Below, piece after piece: positions 22,904 to 35,573 of a stretch of DNA of 64,000 nucleotides. How positions within the stretch are numbered: the stretch's first letter is position 1; every line of letters starts with the position of its first letter. This stretch comes from Neonectria sp. B-13. Its lineage: Eukaryota; Ascomycota; Sordariomycetes; Hypocreales; Nectriaceae. The notes beneath the pieces were generated by a model. The model searched no databases. It worked only from the letters and a program-made list of their open reading frames with translations, and had not been told where the DNA came from. The position numbers and the translations under genes are program-made. The stretch is taken from NCBI GenBank assembly GCA_002682825.1, contig NOKP01000017.1, positions 62,001-126,000 on the forward strand. The letters are read 5' to 3'.

Positions 22904-23201
22904 AAGTATAGCAGTGCTGTATTATATTATTTTAGAGCATCTTATCTCTAGCCTACCACAGGCCCGATAGGTTTTAATCGTTACGTTCGGCCCTACTCTG
23001 ACTGTTCAACTGAATGGCGTAGGGCTGGAATTAGTATGATTCGGAAGCTAGGAGAGGAAATCTGGGCATGACTCTCCCGGCGGGATTTATAGTGGACCCC
23101 CTTCAAGTTATGGCATCGATCGTATATTTATTTACCTACCATATAACTAGCTTATCAGTCTTTTTGTAGAACAGTAAGAATATTAGCATAGTACACATTT
23201 A
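22904..23201. other. Intergenic
   Basis: A/T-rich 3' flanks of the MFS fragment and the acetyltransferase; nothing else seen. Confidence 0.5.
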
Positions 23202-24653
23202 TCAAACTAAGTCGCTGAATCCTGTCTTCAACGTCTCACACACTTGGTCAATAAACTGACCCTCATCCTCACTGACCGCCAACGTCCCGTGATGCCAGGT
23301 TACGGTACAAACCAGGGTCCTTCCCTTGACACTGGCAAAATTGAAAATGATGGGAGGCCCAGAAGCATGCCCAGGCTGCGTAAACACCATTTTTGTAATC
23401 CTTGCATTCTCCTTGTCTGCACCTCCCTCCATTGAACCAAGGTTACTCATCCCGTAGGAAGACTCCCTCGTCTCACCAAGTCTGCTAAGCGTCCATTTGC
23501 GAATACTCGGCAAATATCTCAGCAAGCCCGTGGGCTGGTCCTGAAGCTGCGATGCGGTGGATGCGAATTTGCGAGTGGATTCCGCTACTGCTGCCCATTC
23601 TTCATCGGTTAGAGGGCCTGAAGAGCTTGGGCACGGGTGAGAAATGTAACAGCCCGACACAAATTCGCCCATTTCGTCCTCGGGAATTCCGACAGACTTT
23701 CGCATATTGACAGCTGTCTGTGAGACAAAATTTGTGATATTCGGATCTGGGAGTGCTTGGCTCAGCGCACGGTTGATGAGCTGGTGGATTGTTCCCGTCA
23801 ATTTTGCACCATGCTTTCGAGATATAATGATGGCGTTGTTCACTTGGGATTTCTCAATCTCAATTACCCTGACCTTGGTGTGATGTGTTTTAGGGTCAAA
23901 AGAACTAGGAGAGGCGGTCCAAGACCCTTTGTCGACGACGGAGACACTGGGCTGGATACCCAGCAAGTTTGCAAGGAACTTTGGGGCGAGGGCGGCAATC
24001 AGAGGCGTAAGCAGGTACGACCACGATATGGGAAGCCTCTCAGGAGTGTCAAATGGAGCTGGCAGTGGCCTTTTGGGTGTTTCGACAATCGGCGACGCTG
24101 CAACGTCTGGCAAGGCTTTGCACGCGTCCAGGAAGCTTCGATGGAAGCACGCCCCAGACAAGCCATCGCAAATGGAGTGGGAGAAGGAGAAAGCAATGAA
24201 GCATCTTCCCGACCTAATGGGGACGATAATAATCCTCCAGGGCGGGATCTCCGGAAGAAACGGTTCATCAACATCCGCTTCGAGCACCTTTTGAATCATA
24301 ACGGGGTCGTCATCGGTGGATGTATCGGCGATAGATATGTGATTCTTAAGATCGATAGTGGGAACTCGCTCATAGAAAGACTTGTCGGTGTTCTTGTCCC
24401 CGACAACGACACATAGCCAGGGATGTTGCAATATACAGCGCGTCAAAGGGTGGAAGAAGGTCTCCGGAGCCTCGAGATCAACTTCGGTGCCGATCTCATA
24501 CACGGCTCCCACAATAACGGCGTGGTAAAAGCCAAGATCCTCACGAGTTATCGTTCGCTGCTCATTTGGACCTGCATATGTCAATACAGCTTGCACCTAT
24601 AGAACGATGAAGAACGTACTTGCGTGTCGCAAAAACTCCTTCTGCTTGCTCAT
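23202..24653 (-). CDS. Alcohol acetyltransferase (AATase)-family O/N-acyltransferase
   Basis: Two exons (24620-24653 and 23202-24571; 48-nt intron) give 467 aa. The short first exon encodes MSKQKEFLRHA and joins in frame to SPNEQRTITREDLGFYHAV. The acyltransferase catalytic motif is HSICDG (residues 143-148, HxxxDG). Further family-like features are LTRCILQHPWLC near the N-terminus and the C-terminal region PIIFNFASVKGRT. This family transfers acetyl from acetyl-CoA to alcohols or amines; related fungal enzymes decorate secondary metabolites. It is first in a run of tailoring-type genes. A single TATA box (24789-24796) lies 136 nt upstream of the ATG. Confidence 0.85.
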
Positions 24654-24788
24654 GTTGGTACGGGCTCGTCCAGGACACCTGGTATGGCTGGATTAGTTGG
24701 TGCTGCGCGACATAAATCAACGGTTATCAGAAAGCTGACGTGAGAAAAGGCTGGAGATGGTCTCATATTGAAGCAGCAGGGCACAGGG

Positions 24789-24796
24789 TTTTTATA
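24789..24796 (-). promoter_or_regulatory. TATA box of the acetyltransferase gene
   Basis: TATAAAAA on the minus strand, 136 nt upstream of the ATG at 24653. Confidence 0.5.
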
Positions 24797-25653
24797 GGAC
24801 GTAGGTTAGACGAAAGCTCCGGGATTAATGAGACACCATGCTGACATTCTCCCAGTAAGCTGGTATCGTTCCATGAGGCGGTGCACAGGGGCGCCGAAGC
24901 TACAGTCTGACCTTGCCGAAATGGGTAGAAAGTCGCCGGTCGAGGCCCCGCCGAGACCAGGTGCCCCAAGTCGGAGAGGGTATATACTAAAGATACCATG
25001 AATAACGAACATTGAATAATGAAGATAAGGCTGGTCGTTTATTCCGACTATCTGCTTTCAAGATCATAGAACCGGAAAATGCACGAACCTACTTGCAGTT
25101 TGAACTGTTTAATCTTGACCATCATGAGCCCATGTTTCTCGCCTCACTTGATCTTTTGCTTGACAGGCCTGCGCGACGACTAATTCTCCGAGTCTTTGGC
25201 ATCCTATCTTTAATTTGCCAACTTGATAGGTCTAGTGCAGTAGGCTACGGACCCATGACGACCCAGTATGCGCCGCCCAGGTGCCTCACATCAACTAAAT
25301 TACAGGGCTCTTATGATGGCGTCGTACACTGCTCGTTGATATAAATCGAACGGGCTTCGCCAGCTTCCAGCTGAATAAGGATCCATGATACTCACGAGAA
25401 CCAGCCATTATCTGCGCGACTTGTGTTAGGTTACACCGCTTGCACAGACACGAAGACAGATAAGATAAGCGATATCGGATCGGAGAATCATTTACCGAAA
25501 TGTTAGTGGCAATCCTTCAACCGCTGAAGATGCTTGCTGATTTTCCCCCTTTCACACCCTGGACCATATAATTTATATGCACTCGCTTTCAAACAATCCA
25601 CCGGCTGGTTCATATGCAGACCCATAGTTGCATTGGTTCAAATACTGTATCTT
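24797..25653. other. Divergent promoter region between acetyltransferase and Zn2Cys6 factor
   Basis: About 860 nt. One 110-codon frame at 25012 shows no features. Likely holds control elements for both flanking genes. Confidence 0.45.
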
Positions 25654-27156
25654 ATGGACTCCTCAATGAAAATGCGCCGCAATCCCGTCGTCAGCGCTCC
25701 TGTAATCAAGCCCAATGGCTTTGGTGCTCATCCAAACCCGACCCTCTCAAGAGGTGCATGCGAAAGATGCTACAAGAACAAGCAGAGATGTCTCTTCGAT
25801 GGGGAGAAGCAAGATTGCTCCAGGTGTCAAAAGCTTGGTGAAGCGTGCCATCCGAGACGGACGAAACGGAACGGTCGACCTCCTATATCTAGGATAATTT
25901 CACACGGTAGCTACACGATCATCGATCTCAATTCCGAAGCTCAGATTCATAATTGCGACAATGAGGCTGCTGAACTTGCAGTTGGGCCAGTGATCTGGCG
26001 TACCGCAAGCCCCTACACCATTCCGCCGCACATGTCTCACCATCGACATCTCAACAACGTACTGGGCACGTCAGAAGGTTTCTTCGACATCCATCATCAC
26101 TTTATGCTGGGGCAGAGTTTTACTCCAGAATTTCAAGCTGCAGTTCAACTACTATTCACGCGCTCTCCACAAATTCTGACAGATGCCTACTCTGCTGCTT
26201 TGGAACTCATACCCTATCGGAAGACGCATATCGGGGCGGTAGATAAGCTTGGCCTAACTGCTGGAGTCCAGTGCCTTCAATACTTGACAAGCGCGTCGCT
26301 CTCGCTCACGCAGGTGGAAGATGCGGCAGTGGCCTTGATGATAGGCCAGATCCTGCTGGTCTATCATTCTTTGATACAGGACTATTCTACGCATACAATC
26401 ACGCGTGGCAGCTTATTAAGGGCCAGAGAGTGGTATCCGGCTCTTATTCAGCGGCCAGATCTGTACTCAATTACCCTCACCCCAATCCTCCTCGACACGA
26501 TCGAATGTCTATTCCGACGAGAAGTCCCAGTTGTTCGGCTTCCGGTTATAGACCGATGCATTGTCGACAGGATGCTAGGCGTCTGCTCGTCGTTGCTTCC
26601 ACTTCTGTATGACCTATGCAAACGCAGTTGGCATTGCAAAATAAACAACATAAGGCCATGGTCTATTGGCGACGGAGATGACCCATATCTGGAAATCGAG
26701 CACAGTATAAGTGCTTGGAATCCTAAACTACCCTTGAACTTCCACTTGAAGTATAGGGCCAGGGAAGTAGTCGCCATGTTGACTCAGGCCCGCTTATACC
26801 GCACGGCAGCTCTGCTCATTATCCATCGTCTGCGTTTTCCTCTTGGAGTTGAGGACAAGACTGGGTATGAGTACACTACAAGCATTTTCAACGAGCTTGA
26901 TTTTCTGGCCTCGTTGCCGCCCGACGAGACGGTGGGGTTTGGGTTAGATTTTCCACTCCTGGTGGCGACGGTGGAGATGCCAGGTCGCGGAGCTGAGATG
27001 TTTGACACGTTTGAGCCAATGAGATTCCGTCAAGGAATTGGGGGTCAGGAAGCTATGGAGTTTATTAGATCGGCAACGAGGACGCGAGACGCGGGATACA
27101 ATGGGCTCTGGTTTGATCTTGTAAATAACGGGCTACGAGGAGTCTTGCTGCCTTAA
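25654..27156 (+). CDS. Zn2Cys6 transcription factor
   Basis: A single exon of 500 aa when started at the MDSSMKMRRN methionine; the frame is open 40 codons further upstream but that part is not conserved-looking. The zinc cluster has Cys at residues 36, 39, 46, 55, 58 and 65 (CxxCx6Cx8CxxCx6C) followed by a basic RRTKRNGRPP stretch. The rest is helical, with FFDIHHHFMLG and LYRTAALLIIHRLRFPLG typical of the fungal_trans_2-type regulatory region. Divergent from the acetyltransferase and directly upstream of the FAD monooxygenase, so the natural candidate for a pathway-specific regulator. Confidence 0.85.
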   Translation: MDSSMKMRRNPVVSAPVIKPNGFGAHPNPTLSRGACERCYKNKQRCLFDGEKQDCSRCQKLGEACHPRRTKRNGRPPISRIISHGSYTIIDLNSEAQIHNCDNEAAELAVGPVIWRTASPYTIPPHMSHHRHLNNVLGTSEGFFDIHHHFMLGQSFTPEFQAAVQLLFTRSPQILTDAYSAALELIPYRKTHIGAVDKLGLTAGVQCLQYLTSASLSLTQVEDAAVALMIGQILLVYHSLIQDYSTHTITRGSLLRAREWYPALIQRPDLYSITLTPILLDTIECLFRREVPVVRLPVIDRCIVDRMLGVCSSLLPLLYDLCKRSWHCKINNIRPWSIGDGDDPYLEIEHSISAWNPKLPLNFHLKYRAREVVAMLTQARLYRTAALLIIHRLRFPLGVEDKTGYEYTTSIFNELDFLASLPPDETVGFGLDFPLLVATVEMPGRGAEMFDTFEPMRFRQGIGGQEAMEFIRSATRTRDAGYNGLWFDLVNNGLRGVLLP

Positions 27157-27787
27157 AAGAAGGATTAATCTACTTCCTTCGCATGCTGGACTACTGGGAC
27201 CGTTGAATTTAATTTACTAAGTAAATAGATGAATGCTGTGTAGGGGTCAATTTGAAGGCACACTCATGAGGATGAATACCGTGTTGCAGCAAAGGCCAAT
27301 CTTAGAAGCTCGTGAAACCTTTATCATGACGAACTTCAGCGAGTCAGTCATCAATTCCCGCGTCTCCATCTGAAGCAGCCATGTCCGTTAAACGAGGTAA
27401 TTGGAGTAGAGAGAGCAGGACCACGCTAGGAGGAGCTGAATAACAGGGCGTCCGTGATCCAAGTTACAGATAATGTCAAAATGCTCCCTGCAACCCGAAT
27501 CGATGTCGTTGTGGGGTCATCACGGGCTCTTCTAATCCCCGCAATAGCATCAATCGGGCATTGGAAATCCCCGAAACCAGCCCAGATACCCGCAAACAGC
27601 GCAAGGGCACAATTCTCCACCCAACTAGAGAACCAGCAAGTAAGCACAAAAAGTACTTAAAGAACCTAGACATGACGTTTCCGCTGGTGTGGTCCAATTC
27701 CAGTATTTCATGTTTCAATCTCAATATTAAAGCCCTAAATCTCAATTCCCAATGCTGAACCGGGTTTTGAAAGCTTCGCTGGCCACC
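27157..27787. other. Intergenic / promoter of the monooxygenase
   Basis: About 630 nt; only short opposing frames. Confidence 0.45.
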
Positions 27788-28994
27788 ATGACTCCCCCCA
27801 TAGCTATCATTGGCGCTGGACCATGCGGCCTTACACTCGCACGACTTCTCGATTGCCAAAACATTGACTATGTTGTCTACGAAAGAGACGAGACCGCCGC
27901 ATCAGCCAATGCCGGTGGCTCCCTAGACATCCACCAAGGGACAGGACAAGCGGCACTTCGGAAGGCAGGCTTGTGGGATCAGTTCCGCAAACAAGCGAGG
28001 TGGGAAGACGATAGGTTCACTGTTTACGACAAGTACGGCAAACAACATCTTGAACGTAAGGGGGGTGATGGCGGCGACAAGGAGGGTCGACCGGAGATAG
28101 ATCGCAAAGCCCTGCGCCAGATTCTCTTGGACTCGATACCGAAAGAAAAGATCCATTGGGGAAGCCCTTTGAAAGACGTCACGCTTGATCATACCAACTC
28201 ACCCGTCCTCGAATTCACCAACGGCACAACAGCCTCAGGTTTCAGACTCGTGGTCGGCACTGAGGGTGCTTGGAGTAAAGTTCGATCCATGGTATGGCCT
28301 TATCTCTCTTGATGGCGATCTCGTTACTAATGGAGCCAAGATAATGCAAACGAAGCCAGAATATTCCGGCAGGACTTATATCGAGTCGCAGTTTTCACCT
28401 GAGAACCCACTTTATCGAACTATCGCAGACAAGATCGGCTATGGAACCGCAGCCTTCTTGGCTGGACCGACTCAGATGATGGTGCAACGCCAGGGAAATG
28501 GTTGGTACAGGGTGTACTTCGGCATCCGGGTCCCAGAGCTGTATGTCGGGAAAACCATCGATCTAGCAAACGTCGGCGCCACCCAAGACGCATTACTGTC
28601 CGACTTTTATGCCGATTGGTCCGAGGAGCTAAAGGAGCTTTTACGCTGCGCCGATAATTTCCGAAGTTGGCCCTTGTATCAACTCCCGGCTGATAGCCAA
28701 AACTGGACCACGGTCTCAGGCTTGACTCTGGCTGGTGATGCAGCTCACCTTGCTCTACCAAACGGAGAGGGTGTCAACTGTGCCATGAAGGATGCGTTAG
28801 AGCTTGCTTCCAAGATTGAAGCTGCTGGTCTGCAGAATCTAGATGACGCCGTTCGAGAGTACGAGAAGGAGCTGCTCGTTCGCGGAAGAGCACATATTGA
28901 AGACGGCATACAATTGGAGCAGATGCTGGCTTGCGATGGGGGACCGACTGCGCTTGTCAAGGTTTTCCAACAGCATGATAAAGAAGAGTCATAG
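27788..28994 (+). CDS. FAD-dependent monooxygenase (TetX/aromatic hydroxylase-like)
   Basis: Two exons (27788-28291 and 28341-28994; intron 28292-28340 with a TTACTAAT branch site) give 385 aa. The start is the second in-frame Met (MTPPIAIIG) because it has a GCCACCATG context; an upstream Met at 27752 is possible. Motifs: dinucleotide-binding IIGAGPCGLTLARL (residues 7-20), GTEGAWSKVR (the DG motif, with Glu in place of Asp), and the flavin-binding LAGDAAHLALPNGEGVN. The family hydroxylates aromatic or polyketide substrates with NADPH and oxygen. The neighbours (SDRs, acetyltransferase, pump) fit a small-molecule pathway. Confidence 0.9.
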
Positions 28995-29611
28995 TGGCGA
29001 TACTTGGTATTGACTGATTATCACCTTCTTTTTGGTTTGCATCAAGCAGCTGTTGACCTCTCTGTTCTTCCTGAGCCCGTCCGTGTACTCAGGCTTTAGC
29101 AGATATATCTTGGCAGTGTCACCCTGTTGCTGAATGTGAGACAAATCCCTACTCTTCAAGGACACATTGTGAAAGCTATCGTCCAGGTCAAAATACCAAA
29201 CCGTGTCTAGAGGCTCCTATGTTTGACAGATAGTTCGCGGTGGGCTCGAAGTCTCGGCCCTGAACAGCGGAATTAACTTTGTCCGGGCAATTCTGTTATT
29301 CTGCAGGTGTCTTCCCTGTTGGTGCCGGTTCCGCACTGGATTGCCATTACGTGCCTCTGTAATCGGTTCCGACGGCGATCCTCGGTCGGGTCCGCTTCCC
29401 CGGCATTCAAGCCACATGCGGGGTTCAAAATCTGGGGTAGGATTCCCGTAGCTCCAGCACTGCTGCTGGGAGCATAAATATCGACTTGTAATCTTCGTTC
29501 AATACCCATATCCCATCTCTTTTCTCCCAAGGCCTGTCACTCCACACCATAGGAAATCCATATACCGCATCTGATCGACTTGAGGTTGCGCTATTCCAGA
29601 ACAAGAAAGCA
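28995..29611. other. Intergenic
   Basis: Monooxygenase 3' flank and SDR promoter; no gene seen. Confidence 0.5.
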
Positions 29612-30519
29612 ATGACTTCGCAACAGACCCGGACAGCGATTGTAACCGGGGCGGCGAGAGGAATGTATGTTCAAACTAGCCTTTGTGCAGAATTAGTTCT
29701 GTACTAACTTTTAATATTCAGAGGAGAGGCAATTGCTCTACGCCTTGCCCGGGATGGGTACGATATCTGCATCAATGGTAAGGTCATCAGTGTTTATTAC
29801 ACGTACCACCGACTGGTCTGACTTCTCATACTCTAGATATTGAAATCAACAAGGCCGGCATCGATCAGACCGTCTTGGCGATCCAGAACCTAGGCCGTAA
29901 AGCTTACGGTCATGTTGCTGACGTTTCCAATCTCGCCGAGGTCGAAAAGATGGTTGAAGCGTCCGTTCGAGAGCTCGGTCCATTGACTACCATGGTCGCA
30001 AACGCTGGCATCGCGCAAGTAAAAGCCCTTCTCGAGGTAACTGAGGACGATCTTCGGCGGATGTTCGAAGTCAACGTCTTCGGCACATTCAACTGCTACT
30101 CGGTCGCAGCCAAGCAAATGATCAAGCAAGGATCCGGCGGCAAGATTCTTGGCGCGGCGTCTATTGCTGCCATGAAGGCTTTCCCGATGCTATCCCACTA
30201 TTCTGCCAGCAAATTCGCAGTCCGCGGCTTCACACAAGCATTTGCCATGGAACTAGCGCCTCACCAGATTACAGTCAATGCGTACGCCCCGGGAATCGTG
30301 GGGACAGCCATGTGGGATCTTATCGATGAGGGGCTAGGGAAAGTGCATGGGGCGAAGAAGGGTGATATGCTTAAGAAGCATAGTGATGATCTGATCGCGC
30401 TGGGACGAACCAGTGTTCCGGAGGATGTGGCCAAGGTGGTTAGTTTTTTGAGCGGGCCAGACTCGGATTATATGACAGGACAGACTCTTGTCGTTGACGG
30501 CGGGATTATTTTTACATGA
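29612..30519 (+). CDS. Short-chain dehydrogenase/reductase, diacetyl/acetoin reductase-like
   Basis: Three exons (29612-29664, 29722-29777, 29837-30519) give 263 aa, a normal SDR length. TGAARGIG is rebuilt across the first intron, NAGI is at the end of strand 4, and the catalytic set is Ser in GAASIAA, then YSASK. The C-terminus YMTGQTLVVDGG is typical. The substrate loop (GIVGTAMWDLIDE) resembles acetoin/diacetyl reductases, but the substrate cannot be assigned. Confidence 0.9.
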
Positions 30520-31325
30520 ATCTCAGCATCGATTGTTGTATTGATCAGGCTCGCATTCGCCCACCATTGCTGCTAAGAATGGGCACTGGAAAGAGCCGAT
30601 CCGAGCCGACCCGACAGTAAGTCAAACCTGGGACGTGGGGGTGAGTGGGAACGAGCATAACTAGAATTTAACCAATGTAGCCAGAGAGAGCACCTTGATT
30701 CATTGTTGATCGTATGCAGCATTCAACACGTGGTCATCGCTGAACAGCTGGGCTTATCAGAGTTCAAGTTGACAGCAACAACGACAGGAAAAGGCACAAG
30801 GTGAGGCAATTCCGGTCGACACCGCCGGGACAGGGCTTAATCCGCAAAAGCTTCGCTGAGATGTCGGCTTCTGCTGTTCCAGGGAGCCCTGTAAATGGGC
30901 GTGCCGATCAGTCGAGACGCGTCAGGGGACGCAATCCACAAAGTGGGCCGGGATTGTCGTGTCACTATGAAAATTCACGAGGTACTGCTGACCGAGAAGC
31001 CGATGACCTTGGCCACCTTACCGCCACTCCTTCACCCAATCGGCTACGTCGGACATGCTTCGCCACGGTTGCCCAATCCGTCAGAAGCACAGGAAAAGCT
31101 CATGTCTGGAGTGGATCCGACGTCGGCATGTCAGATCTTGTGACCACAACTAGCGTCGCGGAGATATTTGAGCAATCCCGGATTACAGGCATCACCAGAC
31201 TACAGGTGATAGCCAGCCAGTACCAGATATACCAGGTGCATTGTATGAAATAAATAAAGCATGAGCTTCATCCCTCTCCATCTCGGAGTGTTGCATACCC
31301 ATCAATCCACCATTCAACGTACAAG
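30520..31325. other. Intergenic, no supported gene
   Basis: A 150-codon plus-strand frame (30801-31253) is compositionally unlike a protein and has no motif. Confidence 0.5.
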
Positions 31326-32477
<1,152 letters not shown>

Positions 32478-32885
32478 ATGGCAAATTCGCGCGAAGAAAA
32501 TAGAGATATTAGGAATATGGGACGCTTACGTCGTGTTGTGGTTGTAGTCTTTTAAATCTACTTATTATAGAAGTATCAACGATAAACTAGATGTATTAGA
32601 AGTGATCTTTAAGCACTGTCACGATATTCGCTTCGCACAGTTCCGGTCTCCCTTTGCAATCGAAAGCCCATTGACGTCCCTGTCATACAGAGCGCATGTC
32701 CATAGATAGAGGTGCGTCTGAGTTCGGGTACTTTTATATACGCCCCTCCTACTGCCCCTTGACCAATCTATCCCGTATCGCACGGGACAAGTACCGGAAT
32801 CGTCAGATCATGACACTCAGCCCAGTCTATGAACTAGAGTACGGCAATGGCACAAATGAGCCAAGAAAATAAAACGCACCGACTC
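32478..32885. other. Convergent intergenic region
   Basis: Terminator region between the plus-strand SDR and the minus-strand pump; no gene seen. Confidence 0.5.
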
Positions 32886-34698
32886 CTAAGACTGCTTTTT
32901 CTCTGCAACTTCAGTAGTCTCTCCGTCTTTGGCCTCTCCCTCCTTGGCCTCTCCCTCCTTGGCCTCTCCCTCTTTGTCATCCTTGACCTCGCCAGATTCG
33001 ACAGACTGCTTCTTTGTCGGGGCCTTGAGGCTGCGCCATTCCACGAAAACACTGCCAAGGATGGTGACTGCACATGCGGCAGTCGCCATATACGTCACAT
33101 TCCTGATGGCGACGTTGTAATCATTCAGCAATGTCTCGAGGTCGCCGCCAGAAACCAGGCGCCTGATATCAGTGGCACCACCGCCAGTGACAGCCTCGGG
33201 GTCGATACCGGGCAGATTGGTGAGCTTATCGACGAGGGTGTTGAGGAATATGTTTTGGGCGACGGGCAGGAAGATGGCTGAGGAGAGAAAGCGCACAAAT
33301 GTAACAAGCGCGGCGCCAGTCGCAATGTCAGTGCTGCCAAGGACGGTCTGGACTACGTTCAGGGGCTGCTGCACGCCGAAACCGAAGCCGATGCCCATGA
33401 GAATCTGATAGCCAATCCATTTGCCCGCGCCAGTGGTGGTCGTAAAGGTCGCGATGAGACCAACGCCAATGGGCATAAGAATGGAGCTAAGGAGGAAGAA
33501 GGGCGTGTAGTAACCTGTTTTTGAAATGATGATACCGGAGGATATGGTACCGATGACGGTCGACAAAACTGTGGGCAGCAGCATGATGCCCGACTTCAAG
33601 GCGCTGACATTCTTGATAGCCTGGAACCAGATAGGAAGATAGTAGCTCATAACCACCAAGCCTGCACCGTTGAAGAAGGAATAGAATGTCGCCGCCGCGA
33701 TGCTGCGCTGCTTGACCAGGCGGGGAGGAACGGTGGCGTCCTCCTTTTTCCAGATCTGAATGCCAATAAAAGCAGTCACCATGACGCCGCAGACAACGAA
33801 AAGGACGATGATGCGGGCGTTGCCCCAGGGGTACTTGGTGCCTCCCCACTGCAGGGCCAAGATCAGGCTCACGATTCCGGGGAAGAAGCAGAGGTTTCCG
33901 ATGGGGTCGAGCTGCTTGAACTTGCCCATCCAGCCGTCGGCGGGCTTGCCGAGCTTCTGGTTGGGGACCTTCAGGATGAAGAGGACGACGAGGATCGTCA
34001 CGGCGCCAACGGGGAGGTTGATATAGAAACACCATCGCCAAGTGACCTTGTCGGTAAAGACACCGCCGATAAGCGGTGCAATGACGGATGCAATGGCCAA
34101 GATACCGCCAATACCTCCCTGCCAAGCCGGACGCTCTTGCAGCGGAATGGTGTTGTACATGATGACCATGACTCCGGAAAACAGCCCCGAAGAGCCCAGA
34201 CCGGCAATGGCACGACCGATGATGAAAGCCGTGGAGTTGGGGGCCGCGCCGCAGATAACGGATCCCACTTCGAAGAGCGTGATGCCGATGAGGAAGACGG
34301 GCTTGGCCGGGTAGAACTTGTAGATCTTGCCCATGAGGAGCTGGAAGGCGCAAGTGGTGAGGAGGTAGGAGGAACCGTACCAGCCAATGTCGCCAATTGA
34401 GTGGAATTCGTCTGTTATTCGGGGGATGGCGGTCGCGATGATTGTCGAGTCCTGGGCTTGTGAGTGGCAGTTCACACAGTGGAGCGAGTTGTCATCTGGA
34501 GGGACAGGGGAGACTTACAAGAATAATCAAGAACATGGCCAGGTAGAGCGAAACCATAATAATGACTCGCTTGTAAATGTTGGGATACTCGGGGTCATCC
34601 TCCTTCTTCTCGGGCGTTTCCATCTTGGTAGAGCCGGTGGCATCCAACTGAGCAGAGCCAGTGGTGGCCTGATCCTCTGTCGAGGCTCGTCTGGACAT
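32886..34698 (-). CDS. MFS multidrug/toxin efflux pump, 14-TM (DHA2/DHA14) type
   Basis: Two exons (34519-34698 and 32886-34451; 67-nt intron) give 581 aa. The intron rebuilds MFLIILDSTIIATAIPRITDEF, the start-of-TM1 signature with the conserved Asp-Ser/Thr. WRWCFYINLPVGAV and many hydrophobic segments support 14 helices. The start is taken at MSRRASTED; an upstream in-frame Met at 34782 is less likely. The C-terminal cytosolic tail contains a KEGEA tandem repeat (15-nt units, 32930-32975). Such pumps are frequent members of fungal metabolite clusters, where they export the product or protect the host. Confidence 0.93.
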
Positions 34699-35573
34699 TT
34701 TGGCGACGAAGGGGAGGGTAGGGAGAAAGCGTTTAAAGCTCTGTCTTGTCTTTGTAGCAACATTTGATTGATGGTAGGGCAATTCATGTTTTCTAGAGAC
34801 GTTTGCCTCTCTTTTAATGCTTCATGATCCAAGATTCGGTGTTGTCGGGAAAGGGGCTGTCAAATTACCCGATTCGGCAAGGCGTGGCGATCGGGGAATG
34901 ACTCACGGCCGAACGGCGAGATGCGTGGCACCGGGTAGGGCTTGACAATTAATTCGCAGTCTTACAGGGCTATGCCAATAATCATTGTCGCTGCACAGTC
35001 AGTAAGCAACATCATTGTACATGGAAGGTTTCTTTACTTCATCTCGCCTGTAGTAATCCGGCCAACACCTGCAAGGAGCCTTCGCCAGAACAGCTGATTC
35101 AGATCCTGCATGAAGCCTGGATTAATATGACCTCATCTACCTTTGCCACTCACGGGTAGTAAGCCAAAATGCAAGACTTCTATACTAAGCGTCGACAAAA
35201 ACAACCGTGTCGCACTTGACATGCCTGTACCATTCTGGCAGGAACGGCGTATGAGGGTTGCGAGAACATCTGGCTGTGAGCTGAATCCTGCAAGTCATAG
35301 CTGCGTCATCAGCGAGACATGTTAGCTAAGACCAAAGTCACTAATGTAGGAAAATCAAGTGATGCAAATTAATCCAGCCAGTTCATCCTATTTATCTCAC
35401 AACTTTGACAACCCAAAGATGAAGCTTGAGCTTTTTGGCACAAAGCCATCCCCTTTGTCATCACTACCGCAGCAGGCCAGTAACCTCCTGTTGCCGAAAG
35501 GCTTCCGTCCATAGTGGTCTTCACTGAGCGTTGACTTTCATTCATCTGTATTAACCCAATCGGACTGTGCCTC
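34699..35573. other. Intergenic
   Basis: Promoter of the pump and downstream flank of the Dal5-type permease; no gene seen. Confidence 0.5.

Noticed and set aside
33487..34396. Long frames antisense or in other phases within the 14-TM pump gene
   Set aside because: Shadow frames of a gene whose motifs and helices are clear.
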